A program made the translations under genes and the position numbers. Below the pieces are notes generated by a model. That model had not been told where the DNA came from. It ran no database searches and saw only the letters and a program-made list of their open reading frames with translations. Of a stretch of 64,000 bases of DNA, positions 32,499 through 43,638 are shown one piece after another. Every line of letters starts with the position of its first letter. Position 1 is the first letter of the stretch. The stretch is from positions 15,753,001 through 15,817,000 of the forward strand of contig OU015567.1 in assembly GCA_907165135.1 (NCBI GenBank). The letters are read 5' to 3'. Source of the stretch: Oikopleura dioica (Eukaryota; Chordata; Appendicularia; Copelata; Oikopleuridae).

Positions 32499-33991
32499 GG
32501 CTTTTTTACCTTTTTCTTATAATAGTAGGTGGACAAACATTTTTTAATAATGATACTAACACATTGACGACGATTTTAGATACTGAAGTTCTAGTAACAC
32601 TAGATGCAAAAGTTGTAAATATAAATGCCCATTTCGGATTTCCTAAACTAGAAACAAAAAGCCAAGAATTAATGTGTATAAATGATACTCACAGACCAAA
32701 TTTGAATTTAATTATTGCAGGTAAGATTATGGATAGGTTAAGCGGGAGCATCGGAAACGAAAATGTTTGCCAAGAGAATTATTGTGAAAATTTAGCTGAA
32801 AACCACTTGGAAAAACGAGATTCAGTAATTCAGAAATTCGAAAATTTTCTAGGACTCTCGTCTCACTCGAATTTAAAATTGTTGAACAATAATTACATCG
32901 ATAAAAATCATCATAATCCAGTTAAAAATAGGACCTTATTACCTGGCAAAAGAGTGAGCGATTATGAAATATTTGGCATAATTCAGAGTACTTTTTCAGA
33001 AGGCGACGGTGAAATTATTCCTACTGAAAGTTTTGTTAACGTGCTCCAGGATAAGCTGAAATTGACGGTTTCGCCGAAAGTGAACCTGAAATGGGACGAG
33101 GCCTTGAAAAATTGGTTATGGGGAAATATTTTGAATCCTTTTGGTGATGGAAAAGAATGCATTATTGGGGCAAATGCAGTTCTAATAGAACTTAAGGGGG
33201 TCATCACAGAAATAGGAGTTAATATTGGCATAGGCGCTAGCGAGTTAGAATATTTCAAATCATCAGAAGGACAAGCTTTTATGGAAAATAATTTTAAAAT
33301 AAGAATTGCGCTTTTTATGGTTGATGAAAATAATCTTGAGAAAATCAAAAGAAAGGAGAGTTATAACCTAATGGGAAATTTTTGTAAAATAACAATTTAT
33401 AACTATTTGGCCATTACATGCTCAGACCCACTTAAGGGAGAAAACGTACCAATTACAATGAGATCATTTCTAGTGGTTTCATTTGATACAACCGAAGAAG
33501 GATGCACCAAAATAACGGAAACATTGGAAGGCAAGCAAATTGCGCCACCAAACGTATCGGCAAGATTGTTTCTGAAATCGAGAAAACGACGTCAGATAGG
33601 TATAGCACTTGCTGGAGCCGCTGCGGGGACCGGGTTAGGATACATCTTACATAAAATGTACGAAGGTGTTACGTCCAGAGGCGAGAAAAGAAATTCTTTA
33701 GTCGATCTATCGGATAATGACATTCAGAAAATTAAAGACCTAGAAATAGCTAACGGAAGGGAAATTCTCAAGCTTGAGACAAGTTTTTGCGAAAGCCATA
33801 GAAATCGAGTCCATTTATTTTACGATCAAATTGCAGAAAATATGGTAGATAAGTATGTGGACACCCTTAATTTAGTTATCTCGAAAATGGATTTTAGACT
33901 GAAGGAATTATTTGTTAGACATTGCGAAGCTTTAAATCCAAAAATGAGCCCCAAAAACTGCTTAAAAATATTTAGCAAAGACCGTATCTAA
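32495..33991 (+). CDS. env: Env-like glycoprotein of element 1, probably frame-damaged at the end
   Basis: A 498-residue frame overlapping pol by ATGA. A hydrophobic leader (about residues 1-15) suggests a signal peptide. A basic RKRR site near residue 365 is followed by a Gly/Ala-rich hydrophobic stretch, the usual layout of a protease-cleaved surface/fusion pair. Several NxS/T sites are present. No clear transmembrane anchor occurs before the TAA at 33989-33991, while the +1 frame continues open (see 33990). That suggests loss of the tail by a small indel, or a different end for this family. Function in entry is inferred from layout only. Confidence 0.7.
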   Translation: MRLFYLFLIIVGGQTFFNNDTNTLTTILDTEVLVTLDAKVVNINAHFGFPKLETKSQELMCINDTHRPNLNLIIAGKIMDRLSGSIGNENVCQENYCENLAENHLEKRDSVIQKFENFLGLSSHSNLKLLNNNYIDKNHHNPVKNRTLLPGKRVSDYEIFGIIQSTFSEGDGEIIPTESFVNVLQDKLKLTVSPKVNLKWDEALKNWLWGNILNPFGDGKECIIGANAVLIELKGVITEIGVNIGIGASELEYFKSSEGQAFMENNFKIRIALFMVDENNLEKIKRKESYNLMGNFCKITIYNYLAITCSDPLKGENVPITMRSFLVVSFDTTEEGCTKITETLEGKQIAPPNVSARLFLKSRKRRQIGIALAGAAAGTGLGYILHKMYEGVTSRGEKRNSLVDLSDNDIQKIKDLEIANGREILKLETSFCESHRNRVHLFYDQIAENMVDKYVDTLNLVISKMDFRLKELFVRHCEALNPKMSPKNCLKIFSKDRI

Positions 33992-34271
33992 TATTGCTTC
34001 ATTCTTCGAAAAGGACCCAAAGCTCTTCAAGTACTTTTTTGACAAATCGGATACAGTCCATTTATCGCACCTAGGCATACGTAAGCTTGAAGACCTTTTG
34101 CTCCTTATTATAACAAAAGAATATAATATCTATTTTCCAAGCACTAACAAACAACTTCTACTTTCCTGGACTCAAAGGAGGAAACAATCTAGTAAAAATA
34201 AAATTATAAGATTTAAAATAACCTCCACAAACGAGTACAGAAATGTAAGAGACGGATTTGTTGGAAAATAG
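33990..34271 (+). other. Open frame directly after env, +1 frame
   Basis: 93 codons open immediately past the env stop, ending TAG 34269-34271, with mixed composition and a short Leu/Ile-rich segment. An open run of this length at that place in AT-rich DNA hints that it once belonged to env. It may also be chance. Confidence 0.4.
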
Positions 34272-34943
34272 AAACGCTGTAAATTATAAAATAAAAATAT
34301 GAGAATTTTCGTATTCTCCAACAAAAAAAAATAATATAAAACAAAAAAGAGGAGGACACCTCCCGAGAAAAAAGAAAATTTTTTTTTGTACATTTTATTG
34401 AAATTGTGCTCGATTACTTAGCTGCCCCTGACATTTTTTGTGTAAAGAAATGATTTTTCTGTAAATAGATGCTCTATAATACTATCATACAAAAGAGGAG
34501 GAATCCTCCCACATAAAAATTACAAAATTTAAAACTTCATTGAACAAAAAAAAATATTCAAAAACTACAAAAAGATCGACAAAATGGTCGCAAAAATATC
34601 TACTGTATAATTTATAAGACTGAAAATTTTTAAGCAAACTTTATTGCTGTATTTTTATAAATTTTAACTGCTCTTCATTTACGCTCAATTTCTATGGTTC
34701 ACACCAAAATTTTTATTGAAAAATTGTATTTTCTGATTTGTTCATAATTATTTTTGACGTATTATTTAAACTTAGTTTAAATATTTTTTCTGCAAAACTA
34801 ACAGAATTTTTTTTCTTTGGAGGGAGGAGAAGGTAAACCAAACAAAATTTTCAAAGCTCAACGAACGAACTATCCAACAAACCCAGAATTGATTGCTCAA
34901 GCCACAAGAACAGTGTTTCAAAAGAACTAGAAGGGGGTTGGAT
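34272..34943 (+). promoter_or_regulatory. 3' untranslated part of element 1 with two hairpins and polypurine tract
   Basis: GGAGGACACCTCC (34351-34363) and GGAGGAATCCTCC (34497-34509) repeat the spacer hairpin motif. AGAAGGGGGTTGGA directly before the 3' LTR (34930-34943) is the likely polypurine primer for plus-strand DNA synthesis. Confidence 0.6.
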
Positions 34944-35236
34944 AGAGAATGAACAATTACGATCCAAAAATGGCGCGCAGGCGCTAGTGAGCAGGACGCT
35001 CACCGACGAAGACTAAGCGACGAAAATGATAACTTCACTCACTCCACCCAACTGTTCAAGAGATATTAACATTAAATAAATCAAGTGTAAATTTACTAGG
35101 TGGATTCATTCTTATAAATTAGCAAGTATATCAGCAAGTCAGACACCTGTTAGCCGCCGGCCCATACCAGTCAATAGTAGCTTTAGAAGCAGTCTTTGCC
35201 AGCATAGTCTATCAGGGATAACCTGTTTAGTCTCTA
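34944..35236 (+). repeat. 3' LTR of element 1
   Basis: Nearly identical to 26067-26360. Its TCTCTA end is followed by CCCG, the second copy of the target duplication, and then by the interrupted host exon. Confidence 0.92.
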
Positions 35237-37147
35237 CCCGTCGCCGCCGTAGTTTTGCCAGCTCGTTTGATGTCGGATCGTCCATCCAGCTTCCGACACT
35301 TCTAAATTTTCGAAAATGAACTTTATTTTGGATGAAAATCGCGGCGAAACAAAAATCAAAAAAATTAAAAATGCGATTTTAACCAATTCCTTCAAATTGA
35401 AGTGTCTCATTCCCAAGTTAACTGTACGCAACACTTGTCGAACTGCATCCTCAGAGTGATGTTCACGAACATATTCGGAATCACGGCCAAAGTAAAATCC
35501 AAATCCATCGCGTACTGTTCCGAACATTTGACTTTGAATAGTCGCCTCCAAAATGTGAACTTTTTCTTGAAGCGCAGAGATTTCGACTTGAGCGTTTTCC
35601 ATGTTCTTCTTGTTTTCGCCAACGATTATCTGAATCTGTTTGATGAGATGTTCGTTGATCAATTCTTTTGTTTCGAGTCGATTTAGGCCAAAAGAAAGAT
35701 TTTCTGGTTTAATTTGATTCTTGAGCTGCTCGACCAAACTCCACAAAACAGGCTGCCTCATCAGTGCAGTTACGCTTTCGACTCGCTCGCCAACTTCGAC
35801 AACCAAGCATTGCTTGATCAAAGTTTCCATAACCGGGAACGCGACCTCAGCAGGATTTCGAATGTTTTGGGCGATGTTCATCATTGTCTGGAAGCTACTG
35901 TCCGCTGCAAATGGATTCCTATCAGCAGTTTTTAATTGGAAAAATATAATTTAGTTATATTGTTAAAAATACTTGAATCTCAATCAATTATTAAAATTAA
36001 ATGTAGAAACTATTCCTGAAGGTACAAAGCATTTGCATAACCACTCCATACGACCAAATGTCCCGCCTGAAGGACAGTTCTTCTTTTTCCTGATTTTTGA
36101 CCGTTTCTGGAGGGTAATAATCGACGGTTCCGGCGACGCCAGTGTTGATCGTCGATTCGACGGTGCGGGAAATGTTGAAATCGGCAAGTTTCGCCTTGAT
36201 TTTTTAGATCTGCGTTGTTACGAAATAAATGCTTACAGTTTTCTTGTCGGCGGAAAGAAGGACGTTTTCGGGCTTGACATCTCGGTGGACGACGTTTTGG
36301 TTATGGACGTAGTCTAATAGACGGTTGAGGTTATTGCTTCAATAATAAATACAATAATAAATAGTCTAAACTACTCCCGGGGGTCCTAGCAAGGCTAGGC
36401 TGCTTTTGATTTTGGGGCCGGTGGTACGATTCCTACCAAAATGCTCTCAGCGAGTGCCCATCGCTGCTATTTGATCTTAGCGCAGTGATGAGAGCTCGCT
36501 GAAGGCGTTGTGGTAGGTATTGATCTTTAAAAGCAGCCTACCCTTGTTGGGAACCCCTGGAATAGTTCATAAATAGGAAGATACCTAGAGCGACCGCGAG
36601 TTGAGCCGTAATTCGAAGAGCTTCATTTTCATCCCAGGGCTCTTCAGTCTCTTTTCCCTTTACAAATTAAGCTGAGGACGTGTCATTTCTCTATATACTT
36701 TACCATTGAGAAGTTTTTCCTTCAGATATTCGGACAAATCGCCGCCTTGAAGGTATTCCAGAATCAGCGCGTGGTACTCCAGATTTTTCGGACCAGTAAA
36801 AGTAAAATCATCTAGAAGCTTGACGACGTAGTCGTTGTCTTTTCATAGGGTATTGAAATGAACGAGGAGAGGTCATCTTTTATTGTAACGTCAAAAAAGA
36901 ACCCCATTCCTAGTTTCTGGAGCAGCGCAACTTCCGATTTCGCGTCTTCTTCTTGCTTGTCGCTGACAAGCCCGATTCCCTTCAGCATTTTCAACTCGTT
37001 GTCTAAATACCGTTACGTAACCTTCCCTTCCTGATTCGCCCTCTTACCGTTTTGGGTATCCTCGACGACGTAGTAAATCTTCCCATCTCTGGGCTCTTTC
37101 AATTCTCTGATCGCCTTGTAACGATCGTTGATGATTTTTCCTTCCAT
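35237..37147 (-). pseudogene. Kinase/coiled-coil gene B, 5' part, interrupted by LTR element 1
   Basis: Starts ATG 37147 (MEGKIINDRYKAI). Exon 1 37147-37048, 45-nt intron, then further small exons. Kinase motifs: YHALILEYLQGGDL, HRDVKPEN, ADFNIS and DYYPPE in place of APE; the glycine loop is not recognisable. A 42-nt GTAAGC...CAAG intron lies at 36195-36236. Residues after the kinase domain read AQNIRNPAEVAF, then a coiled coil, then the C-terminal domain (EVSEAGWTIRHQ) up to GGDG, where the retroelement starts; the tail is at 25838-26066. Before insertion it encoded a complete kinase-like protein. The Asn in DFN makes catalysis uncertain. Confidence 0.8.
36373..36560. mobile_element. Inverted-repeat MITE inside a kinase B intron
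   Basis: GGGGGTCCTAGCAAGGCTAG at the left and the imperfect mirror CCTACCCTTGTTGGGAACCC at the right, with AGGCTGCTTTT / AAAAGCAGCCT inner arms. It shares AACAAGGGTAG with the element at 43487. Confidence 0.55.
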
Positions 37148-38645
37148 AATCGGCAAGTCGCGGAAATCGAGATTCTGCTGAATGAGAATCACAAAATTTG
37201 AAGCGATGCAGCGGGGCCGGCTTACTATTTGCAAATGTCGCCTTCTCAAATTCTGCAAATATTGCTGAGAACGAGGTCCACCACCGCGCATCCACTTTAT
37301 TTGATCTCTCTATTTACAGGGCTTCGAGGAAATAGGTCAGGGATTCTTAAGTTAAGATTGCTATACCCTTAACCAGTCCGTTTCATTTCACTTCGAATTC
37401 TCGAGTCAAAAAGTCATAAATTCAAATTCGAAAAGAACATCTTCAAAAACTCTTTTTTTTCTTAGTAAAAAGAACAATTCGTAAAGACAACCTGTGTAGA
37501 AAACCTGAGTCAGGGCTCCGAAAAAGCGTTGTATTTTTTAAAAAACAAAGCTGCAAATTTCAGGTCAAAAAAAATTTCAAATGATAATTTTGAAAATGAA
37601 GTAGCTTCGTTTGCAAGAATTTTTAGATCCTGACTCAGGTTTTCTACACAGGTTTCCGAGCGAAGCCCCTTTGACAAAAATCTGGCGAAATCATTTTCGC
37701 GATTATTTTTTTTCTCGCCCGATTGTGTTTTTATTAAAAAAAAAGAAGTCCTGAAATAGAAAACGTAATATTTTGGCGCTTGGCTGTCAGCTCCGGTGTT
37801 GTGTTGCCGGATTGATGCGTTTTTTTCGCGCGCTGCTTTCTAATCAAGCCAGCCGTGTAAAATTATAAGTTGCACGTGTCCCAGGTTCACACAAGAGCTC
37901 CTTGCCACTATTTGATCTTCCAAGAGTCTGACGAGCGCGATTTCATAAAAAATCAAAACAAACTTTGCTTCAGAGCTCGAGCGCGCAGTTAGATCCCAGT
38001 TGGATCAGCTAATCATTAGTCAAAGCTTGTACAAGGGCCTTGATATTACTGTATTCATCGAAACGAATTTTTCAAGGAAATTTCAATTTTCGAGTCGATT
38101 TTCGGCGTAGCGGCGCGAATTAACAAGAAAAATGCAACAAATAAATGTAATTTTTGAATCAAAAATTTTTTAATTATTGATGATTGGCCTACAAATTGAT
38201 CGAAATTCGGTCAAAATTGCTAGACCCCAGATCGATGACATCCTTATTGAAGTGTATCAGTAATGTAAGATTTTCATTATAACTCCGTTATAATTTGAAA
38301 AAAATAATAAATGATTCAGTTTTCTGTATTTTTATGCCGAACCCTAACTATAATTTATAGTCTATAAACAAGAGTCCTTAGCTCTTCCCCGAACCCTAAC
38401 TTTAATCTAAATCGAACCAAAAAAATGAGACGAGCGGAAAATTGAAATTGAGGGGGGTCATGGTGACCCTTGATCTTGAGAATATTTGACTTTCGAGGTT
38501 ATGCAAATAGTAAAAATGGCAAACAGCATCCATCTCACCATCTCTTCTCATATTCCAAGGCTTCTCAAAGTACTGAGAGCTACAGTAACAACAAAGGAAA
38601 AGTAAACAAATACTTTTAATACCTTTTAATTCTTAAAATACGAAA
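37148..38645. other. Region between the two head-to-head kinase genes
   Basis: Presumed promoters of both genes. Contains one MITE (37481-37668) and two CCGAACCCTAACT words (38338, 38391). No additional gene seen. Confidence 0.4.
37481..37668. mobile_element. hAT-like MITE copy
   Basis: ACAACCTGTGTAGAAAACCT at the left, TCAGGTTTTCTACACAGGTT then TCCGAGCG at the right; AT-rich interior lacking the usual GCGGC stems. Confidence 0.7.
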
Positions 38646-41600
38646 ATGATTGGGCAAGTTCTGCAAGGAAGATACCGAGTGCTGCGAGAACTGAAAGAAG
38701 CGAGAGAAGGGAAGATTTACTTTGTCGTCCAGGACCAGGAGAACGGTAATGTAAAATGCGGATGGTTTTTGAATTTTTCGTCAAGGAAACGAATTAAAGA
38801 TGATGAAGGGAATCGGCCTTCTCGGACTAAAAGAAGAACACGACGCCAATTTGGAAATTAACTGGCTTCGGCAATTTGGGATGTTTTCATTTCTTCAAGT
38901 TTTTAGTAAGAAAAATTCATGAAATCGTAAAAAGATCATGACTACGTTGTAAAATTTCTCGAGACCTTCAAGTTCAACGGGGGTCTTGGAAGGTGAGGAG
39001 TCCAAATATGCAGGTGGTATCACCTCGTTGTCTCGGGACCGTGCAGATGCGAGCAAGTGCGGCGGATCAATAGCGTAAACTGCCCTGTATCTCAGATAAA
39101 ATCAACATCCGGTACCCCCCTTAGAGAGAAAATTTGACGTAAACTGGACATTTGGATAATATATTTCGACGATGAAATACAAAAATGTACGAGATTTTGA
39201 TAAATACACAATGAATATGAATTTGTACAAATTATAATCCGCAATAAGACTGATTCAAACTGGACGATTGGCTCATCTGGAGAGCCTAATTGATGGCAAA
39301 TTTCTCTGATATTTCTAGGAGATCATTAAAAAATAGGATCTTTTAAATTGAATTGACTTTCGTTGGCAATCTTCAGGCTGATTCGAAATTTCCTCAAACC
39401 AACAACAAAGTGGGCATTGATCCGCAGAGTCTTTAGAGTATTAAAGATATACACTTTCATTTTCATTTAATTCTTTATAACATTACTTATGTTACATTAG
39501 CTTAGCTACAATAATAGAATAATATGAAGAATAATTTAGCTAGTTTTTCTTGAGGAAAAATAGTCCGAGATGAATGCAAAAGCTGAGAAGTAAGATCTCT
39601 TTGGTTTTCGCCCTCAACTTTTGTTTCAGAAGATTGAATCAAAGATTTATTTTTTTCTAAAGGAACATGCTCTGTGTGAACTTTGTAAGTCAAAAGTGTC
39701 TTTGTAAGTCAACAAGTAGAGATTCATTGCAAAATTTCGGGGTAAGACCAATCAAATATCCAGAGAATGTTGATATTTATCATTTGACCCGCGGTACTTA
39801 GATAGACTAGGGGGGAGTGAAAGACCTTGTTTGAGTTCTCGAGCCATTTTGATTTTCTCTTTTGCTTCTTCGTAAGTAGGAAAATTAAATTTATGCTTAG
39901 CCGCCATATTTTTTGGAATTACGCTTGCACCGAAGAGATCCATCCCGGTTACGACCTAGATTACCATCACTTCTACCCTCAAGCTACTTTTGATCCGCCG
40001 CGCTACCTCACAGCTGTTATCTCATTTTCAAATCAGTACCTATATGGACTCCTCACCTTCCATAAACTCGTTCAACGCTCCAAACGGAACCCCATACCAC
40101 GCCTTGATTCTTGAATACCTTCCTGGCGGAGATTTGGCCCAGTTCTTTGAGAAAATGCTCAACAACGGTACGTTTGACTAGATATTTTCAGGCAAAATGA
40201 TCATTCAATGATCATCAAATGATCATCAATTTCAGAAGGGGGCGAAAACGAGCTACCATGGGCTCAGAACGACGCTTTGCGAATCTCTGCCCAGCTGGTT
40301 CTTACTTTGAGTAAGAGACTAAGACGTTCAAGGATTCTCATCAAAATTTAGACTACATTCATGGGAAGAACATCATGCACCGAGACGTAAAGCCTGAAAA
40401 TATTCTCATGTCCGCCGATTACCAACAGGAAGCAACTAAAAATCAACATTTTCAACGCGACCATTTAGGTGAAAATCGCGGATTTTAACATCTCCCTAGT
40501 CGGAGAAGAAACCCTCCACACTGGCGTTGCTGGATCAATGGACTATCTCGCCCCAGAAATCATCAATAACGAAGGAAATACCGCTCCGCTCTCGAATTTT
40601 TCAGGACATTTCGGGAATAGGCATCATTTTTCAAATGCTATGCACTTTCAGGAAAGATTTAACAAAAATTTCATTAGAAAAAATTAAAAAAATTCTTGTT
40701 GAATTTCAAAAGACATCCTTTTATCGGTCGAAACGCGTTTCAAACGATGAATAATATTGTCCAAAACATTCGACAACCCGCAGAAGTGATGTTCACGGCG
40801 ATGGAAAGTCTTATTCAACGCTGTCTTGTCGTTTAAATCGGCGAAAGAGCGGATAGTGCTGCTGCGCTGATGACTCATCCGGCGCTGGTCAGTTTGATCG
40901 AACAATTGAAGAATCGAGTTTTGCCGGCTGATCTGACTTTTGGACTGACGAGGATTGATACTACGATGAAAATCAATGGACTTTTAAATCGCGAAAATGT
41001 GGAATTGAAAAAAGAAGTCGAAAAACTTTCTGGAGAGCGTGATTCGGCAAGAAGAAGCAATGAAACTTTGAAGAAAAAAAATGCAGAACTAAAACGACAG
41101 AACAACGTGCTCAAGAATGAGACCAATAAGAAAACATGTGAAATTCAAAAATTGAACAAAGATATAAACGAAGCCAGAAATGATGCCGTTCGGAGGTTAG
41201 AAGTTGTTCGACCAGAATTTGTCCGATCTTTTGGAGAAAATCCCGCGATGAATGGATTTGGTCATTTCTTCGGCCTCGACTCTTACGAAGTCCGAGGACA
41301 ACACGACGAAGCTGCGGTACGACGAGCTCTTCGAGCAATGGCGGCCGGTTTTACTGAATTTAATTTGAAGGAAATGGATAAAGTTGCATTTTTCAGTTTT
41401 TGATTTTTGTTTCGAAGCGATTTTCATCTAAAATAAAGCTTTTTTACAACGTGGCTTTAGAAGTCTCAGAAGTTGGCTGGACGGTCCGACATCCAACGAA
41501 TATCGTGAAAGAGGGAAACAGCATCTGGAAACTGTGGTTAACTTTCAACGGTATTGATTGTTGAATTTGAGATTTTTATTTTTTAGGAAAACGCGTCGAC

Positions 41601-41741
41601 TTTCAAGCCGACGCGGACGCTATTGGCAATTCTGGGAAGATCTACAACTCGGCGAAGAAGTTGACGCCGGATTCACAAGGAATGGTAAAACTCAAAGGAG
41701 ATCGAGTTTACGTCCGCTGGAATATTACAATAAGAAAATAA
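38646..41741 (+). pseudogene. Kinase/coiled-coil gene C with several lesions
   Basis: ATG 38646 (MIGQVLQGRYRVL); exon 1 is 100 nt, as in gene B. Later exons give YHALILEYLPGGDL, HRDVKPEN, ADFNIS and DYLAPE, a coiled coil (40980-41200), then FGHFFGLD, HDEAAVRRALRAM and the C-terminal domain, ending RWNITIRK, TAA 41739-41741. Breaks: a 1.09-kb inverted-repeat element with duplication GTTCAACG between FKFN and APNGTPYH; TAA at 40834-40836 where gene B has a sense codon; a one-base deletion near 41395 against the 59856 paralogue. The intron 40429-40468 has no GT and reads GA...AG. Probably not functional, though a shorter product from 40870 is open. Confidence 0.78.
38980..40069. mobile_element. 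1.09-kb inverted-repeat element in kinase gene C
   Basis: TGGAAGGTGAGGAGTCCA near the left end is mirrored by TGGACTCCTCACCTTCCA near the right. GTTCAACG occurs at 38972-38979 and 40070-40077, and joining them restores the coding frame. Eight-base duplication suggests hAT. No transposase frame inside. Confidence 0.8.
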
Positions 41742-42863
41742 AACTGTCCATTATTTTATTTAGACTGAATAAAATAAATCCGATTAAATTATTTTAAAGG
41801 AAAAAAAAACTCTTCTTATTTTATTCTCGAAATTTAATATGAAAATAAAAACAAAGTTGCTTATTTTTTAAAAAACAAGTCCTTATACTTTGATCAATCT
41901 CGATGCCATAAACTCGGGGAGTCAGTTTTCGTCGCTCCTATCGAAAAATAGGGAGGCACGAAGTTTTCCCTCAAAGCAGATTCACGTCACCTTCACGTTA
42001 AGATCCTCTAATGGGAGTAACCCGGCCCGGGTTGAAATTTCGATATCGATTAGCACATCGCTTCAGCCGCCCCTAATATCATCAAATGGCTTTTGCTTCC
42101 GTGTCCGAAGCGATTACGATTCCAGACGCACCGCCGGAGCTACTATTTTTCGTCTTTTTTCTTTCCAGCGCCGTTTTCGATTTTGAAAGGCGAATCTTCG
42201 TTTTGGGGAAAATGTCAAGTTTTAGTTTTGTTTTAGAAACGAAATCGCTCATTTTATAAAAATATGAATGATTCACTAAAAAGAGGCATAAAATTTATAA
42301 AAATCAAAAAATAATATTATTTAATCTTAATTTAATATTTTAATTTTTTAAATTAATTAATTTTAATTATACAAAATTCAAGAAAAAGCAAAATTTTTTT
42401 ATCAGAATCTGATTGATTGATATCAGTCATCATCGATCATCATCGTCAGACTTGTTTTGATACAAATTTATTCTAGAAATAATTTCCTGACTAAAATAAA
42501 CACTCAGATTTTTCTACCACTTCACCCGCGGAGCGGGCGTCAACCTTGACTTAATTAGTGAATTTCATCGAATGAAAGATGTTAAGAAAAATGCTTTATT
42601 TGAAAACATACTTGATGAATCAAGTTGATGATTATTCTGTGATTTTTGTTCTTATTTTGACCGAAAAAATTGCCGATATCTATGTATACCATACAATTGT
42701 ATAGAAAATCGAAGTTCGAAGAAATGTCTTTAAGATATACCTAAATGAGCCTGCTGAACATATTTTTTGCTCAACATAACATTGATCCCTAGTTTTTAGA
42801 AAAAATATCAATATCAGCATCAAAATAACAACACTGTCACGAAATTCTAAAAACCTAAATTCC
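41742..42863. other. Gene-free, AT-rich stretch
   Basis: A 64-codon minus-strand frame at 42082-42276 (ending TEAKAI) is the only protein-like piece and is unsupported. 42290-42420 is almost pure A/T. Confidence 0.35.
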
Positions 42864-42917
42864 GTTTGACCAGTCTGACGAGTTTGACGAGTCTGACGAG
42901 TCTGACGAGTTTGACGA
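42864..42917. repeat. 9-bp tandem repeat, six units
   Basis: Units GTTTGACCA, GTCTGACGA, GTTTGACGA, GTCTGACGA, GTCTGACGA and GTTTGACGA. Confidence 0.85.
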
Positions 42918-43486
42918 ATTATTAATTATTATTAATTCGGAATTAAGGTTCAACCGTTTTTGCCGCTGAAGAATATTATTATTTTTTTTTAATTCGAGAC
43001 AAATTTCGGACTATTTGGATGATTTTCGGTACGTAGTCGTATTTTGGGTCGATTGGTTATGTCGATAATTATCTACTAGACGCGTTGTATTTTATAATTT
43101 GGGAAGTAATAAAACACGTCTAAAAATCCGGCCTCGCCGAATCACGTTTTCTCCTTGTTGCGCAACTCAAGTACGTTTTTTTGGGGCGGGCGGATGGGGA
43201 TTTATGTCTCCAGCGCAAAATCGACTAAAGAAAAAAATCGTTTTTGTACAAGTCGGATAAAGCTATCGCCCCGTGTCGGTGAACTGATTAAGGGTCTTGT
43301 CACGCGGACGCGGATATCACCGACCCCACCGTTTCTTGGTAGAAGTTTAAACCTAGATAAGAAACTTGTTTTCGTTTCCATCGGCGCAAAAACCAAGCAG
43401 CTCCAAATCTTGATAGCAAATACGGAAATGATGCAATTGCAATCAAAGAAAATTGAAAGAAACGTCTTTAGTCAGATCTACTCGCG
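42918..43486. other. Gene-free stretch
   Basis: No supported gene. GC content rises near 43180-43340 without a convincing frame. Confidence 0.35.
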
Positions 43487-43638
43487 GGGTCGTCAACAAG
43501 GGTAGGGCTCGCTACGTCATTTCAGCGCCATAGGCGAGCGCCTATTCGCTCAAAGGGCTTTTGGGGTGCAGCGAGCGAATCAGGGCTCGCCTGTGGCCCT
43601 GAAATGAAGTTACGAGCCCTACCCTTGTTATGACACCC
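43487..43638. mobile_element. Inverted-repeat MITE, AACAAGGGTAG family
   Basis: GGGTCGTCAACAAGGGTAGG and mirror CCTACCCTTGTTATGACACC, with inner arms GCTCGC...GCGAGC and CATTTCAG/CTGAAATG. Confidence 0.65.

Larger units (their letters stand above)
26067..35236 (+). mobile_element. Ty3/gypsy-type LTR element with gag, pol and env-like ORFs
   Basis: Two LTRs of about 294 bp enclose gag (26383), pol (28527) and an env-like gene (32495). Target duplication is 4 bp, CCCG. The order protease, RT, RNase H, integrase with a GPY motif places it in Ty3/gypsy. The LTRs differ at only two or three positions, so insertion is young. It interrupts a host gene of opposite orientation. Larvacean Tor elements with env are known; membership in that group is an inference from gene order. 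Confidence 0.9.
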
